Assembly: GCA_026387115.1 (NCBI GenBank)
Contig: JAPLMI010000139.1
Coordinates: forward strand, 1-8,182
Direction of reading: 5' to 3'
DNA length: 8,182 bases
Source of the DNA: Candidatus Omnitrophota bacterium
GTDB lineage: Bacteria; Omnitrophota; Gorgyraeia; 2-01-FULL-45-10
How positions within the stretch are numbered: position 1 is the first letter of the stretch; each line of letters begins with the position of its first letter. Shown here in pieces: positions 6,195 through 8,182 of the stretch. The translations under genes and the position numbers were made by a program. Below the pieces are notes generated by a model. It was not told the DNA's origin. It saw nothing but the letters and a program-made list of their open reading frames with translations, and ran no database searches.

Positions 6195-6202
6195 AGGTGA
6201 GG
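6195..6202 (+). promoter_or_regulatory. Ribosome binding site of paralogue 3
   Basis: AGGTGAGG lies 3 bases before ATG 6206 (core AGGTGAG, gap 4). It matches the GGTGAG-type sites of the other two paralogues and lies outside the preceding hairpin. Confidence 0.65.
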
Positions 6203-6205
6203 ACG

Positions 6206-8182
6206 ATGAAAAATCTTATATTGACACTGATTCTTGCATTGACATTCACGATACCGGTATTTGCTAACGGTGATAATGATAATACCGACAGGCTTACTTC
6301 TAGCCAGAACTATACCTTCTCGCCGGGTTATATCAATGCCGCGAAACAACAGACCGACGCCATACTAAGGAAGGAATCCCCCAAGAAGAGCCTCTTCGAC
6401 AGGGCTGTCGAGTATGTGCAGAGCAAGCTATCGAATAACGCGGCGGGGATAGCGCAGGAAAAATCAGAACTAAAACCGGTTCTGCAGCATAGAGGCCAGG
6501 CTAGCCAGGATACGGCCCCGGCAGCCGCCTTTATGGCTGATGTAATAATGGACTCCACTCATTACAATGTCGCGATAGGCAGTGGCCAGAACCAGGAGCA
6601 TGACTCCTACGGCAGGCTGATAGCCGAAGAGCTCAACGGCATAAGGCATATATATGCCGGGAGCTTTATTACCGCAAGTGGCCAGGCGGCCGGATATGCC
6701 GGTTCCGACGCAATAACAAAGGCCCTGGCATGTGCTATAAAAGGTAACATAGTGCTTGTTGGCGAGGGCACGTATGCCGGCTTTACCGTTAAGGATGGCG
6801 TAACAACTTATGGCGGATACCGTAGTGACGGGGTGCGAGAAACAGCCTATTCCAGAATAACGGGCACTATTAATGCCATGAATATCAATGAAGCTACAAC
6901 ATTGAGCGGTTTCAGCATCGATGGTCAAAATATTTTGAATAGGGGAATAGATATATCTAATTCGGGAAGCAGCCTTCGTATCTTCGGAAACGAGGTTAAG
7001 AATATCAAGCAGGGATGGGGCATTTACGCGCGCGATTCCAGCTCCGTTATACAGAGTAATATATTCAGCGGAATAACCGGATCAGGCTGGTGTTACTATG
7101 GAGGGATTTACGCGGCCAATGGAACAATCGCGAACGAGCTGCATATTACAAACAACACTTTTTCGAACATCGGCAATCAAGGACACTGCGTTCTATTTAG
7201 CAGCATAGAAGGCGCGGCTATAATCGAATATAATAAATTTTATGGAGGCGCATGGGGCGTAACGATGTATAGCACCAGTCATTCTATCGTGAGAAATAAT
7301 CTCTTTACTAATAACTACTATGGCGCATTAGAGGTTTATTACAGAGGCGTGGTGGATTTTGTAAATAACACTGTTTACGATCCGAATTCGGCGCGTTATG
7401 TAGGAACGATGGGCGTAATCTCTTCGACAACACTGCCTGATGGCCAGGGACCTACCGTTAACGCGGAAAATAATATCATAACGGCATCCGCCGTAGGGGG
7501 ATATAACTGTATACAAAACGGCGGCAAGCCGCTATACGCGAGCGCTATCAATTTCAAAAACAATGTTCTATATTATACGGGCTCGATGGGAAGCGCGGGA
7601 ACATTTGATGCTACAAATGTATTTACCACTCAAAGTCCTTTAAGCTTTTCAAATAATGAAATGCGCATTTTAAACGGCGGCCTTGTCGGTAATAGAGGAG
7701 CCGAAAGCTATAACGCCGGCACAAACCCACCATCCGGCACGGCGACAAATAATTTGAACGCCTCCGCGCTTTACGTCTCCAATGAGAATTTGTCATATTT
7801 ACAGCTTGAACGGCAAAAGATCTTCGAATCAAGTATTTTTACATCCCTGGCGCCGGATAAGGGTAAATACGGCGGCGAAAACCTTACCAACATCTTTAAA
7901 GGCCTCCTCGCCAATAGCGAAGCGTTGCAAAGTTCTAATCAGGGCGGCGGCATAGACCCAAGGCTCTTAGCAAAGATAGTGGGGGATGCCTTGAACAAAT
8001 CAGCCCTTGCCACCCCTCAAGGCGGCGTTAACCCGGATGAGATGGAGATAGCCGCTAAGTTTGCCAATATCCTCGGTAACCCCACAGAGGACCAGAAAGT
8101 ACTTATAGACGCCATAAAAGGCCTTTTACAGGATATGAACAAGGTAGAGAAGGAAGAAGCCGAAGCCGGAACTAACCCTGAG
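6206..8182 (+). CDS. Exported beta-helix protein of the constant-ends family (paralogue 3, 3' end beyond window)
   Basis: The frame is open for 659 codons to the window edge with no stop. The signal peptide (residues 1-20, cleavage V-F-A|NG) has a different hydrophobic core from those of paralogues 1 and 2. The family N-segment (21-75) follows, then a linker and 'DSTHYNVAIGSG' (116-127). The right-handed parallel beta-helix spans about 165-500. It opens with 'GNIVLVGEGTYAGF' and 'GVTTYGGYRSDG', and its rungs carry Asn-ladder turns (QSNIF, TNNTF, EYNKF, RNNLF, VNNTV, ENNII, KNNVL, SNNEM). The helical extension 'NIFKGLLANS' (about 559-625) and the start of the C-domain ('NPTEDQKV', from 625) come last. 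Compared with the 191-residue C-domain of its siblings, about 155 residues are missing. The helix is longer than that of paralogue 2. The spacing of 76 bases after paralogue 2 allows the same operon, with the hairpin between. No catalytic residues are evident; the role is inferred as surface binding or glycan related. Confidence 0.87.
   Translation, partial: MKNLILTLILALTFTIPVFANGDNDNTDRLTSSQNYTFSPGYINAAKQQTDAILRKESPKKSLFDRAVEYVQSKLSNNAAGIAQEKSELKPVLQHRGQASQDTAPAAAFMADVIMDSTHYNVAIGSGQNQEHDSYGRLIAEELNGIRHIYAGSFITASGQAAGYAGSDAITKALACAIKGNIVLVGEGTYAGFTVKDGVTTYGGYRSDGVRETAYSRITGTINAMNINEATTLSGFSIDGQNILNRGIDISNSGSSLRIFGNEVKNIKQGWGIYARDSSSVIQSNIFSGITGSGWCYYGGIYAANGTIANELHITNNTFSNIGNQGHCVLFSSIEGAAIIEYNKFYGGAWGVTMYSTSHSIVRNNLFTNNYYGALEVYYRGVVDFVNNTVYDPNSARYVGTMGVISSTTLPDGQGPTVNAENNIITASAVGGYNCIQNGGKPLYASAINFKNNVLYYTGSMGSAGTFDATNVFTTQSPLSFSNNEMRILNGGLVGNRGAESYNAGTNPPSGTATNNLNASALYVSNENLSYLQLERQKIFESSIFTSLAPDKGKYGGENLTNIFKGLLANSEALQSSNQGGGIDPRLLAKIVGDALNKSALATPQGGVNPDEMEIAAKFANILGNPTEDQKVLIDAIKGLLQDMNKVEKEEAEAGTNPE
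6265..6430 (+). repeat. Conserved 5' segment, copy 3
   Basis: These 166 bases align gap-free with 2647-2812 and 4105-4270. They start exactly at the predicted signal-peptidase site (Ala|Asn-Gly); the signal peptide itself is not shared in this copy. More synonymous changes are present at the 5' end (ACCGACAGGCTT against ACGGACCGCCTT). Confidence 0.88.
8081..8182 (+). repeat. Conserved C-terminal domain, copy 3 (cut by window end)
   Basis: It begins 'PTEDQKVLIDAIKGLLQDMNKVEK' in frame with paralogue 3. This is closer in its first residues to copy 1 (DMNDIEKV) than to copy 2 (DISKVAPE). The remainder lies outside the window. Confidence 0.8.

Noticed and set aside
2605..6430. The three N-segment copies as a CRISPR or mobile-element repeat
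   Set aside because: The copies are in-frame coding sequence about 1.5-2 kb apart at the 5' ends of paralogous genes, so they are paralogy, not an array.
6470..6928. Minus-strand open frame of 152 codons inside paralogue 3
   Set aside because: The plus frame is continuous and has clear signal peptide and beta-helix features; the antisense product shows none.

Overview
All credible genes in this window lie on the + strand and fall into two blocks. The first (1-2291) is a compact housekeeping block: the 3' end of rpsA (ribosomal protein S1), a small exported protein with a BamE/SmpA-like motif, and tyrS (tyrosyl-tRNA synthetase), with gaps of only 10-13 bases. The second block (about 2329 to the window end) looks accessory. 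It opens with a promoter-like sequence, a cyclic-di-GMP-I (GEMM-I) riboswitch aptamer and a Rho-independent terminator. These are followed by three tandem genes for exported paralogous proteins, the last of which runs off the window.

The three paralogues share one plan: signal peptide, a nearly invariant segment of about 55 residues, a variable centre, and a helical charged C-terminal domain of about 190 residues. The centre of the first is a type I dockerin (two Ca-binding loops) plus a low-complexity linker. The centres of the second and third are Asn-ladder right-handed parallel beta-helices. The conserved N-terminal segment is about 92% identical in DNA between genes 1 and 2. The C-terminal domain is far more diverged, and the beta-helix cores are alignable only at their entry strand. 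The family therefore looks like one with constant ends and exchanged middles.

Working model (inference): a diderm bacterium uses c-di-GMP, through transcription termination in a leader of about 200 bases, to control a set of secreted or cell-surface proteins. One carries a dockerin for docking to a cohesin partner and the others carry beta-helices for binding or modifying glycans or building a surface layer. A 17-bp perfect hairpin between genes 2 and 3 may tune the third gene or stabilise the upstream message.

The organism is bacterial. The exported BamE-like protein and signal peptides suggest an outer membrane. Base composition is moderate (roughly 45-50% G+C in the housekeeping part). 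Secreted dockerin and beta-helix paralogues would fit an uncultivated lineage of the Omnitrophota / Planctomycetes-Verrucomicrobia-Chlamydiae neighbourhood, but this is a low-confidence guess from general impression.
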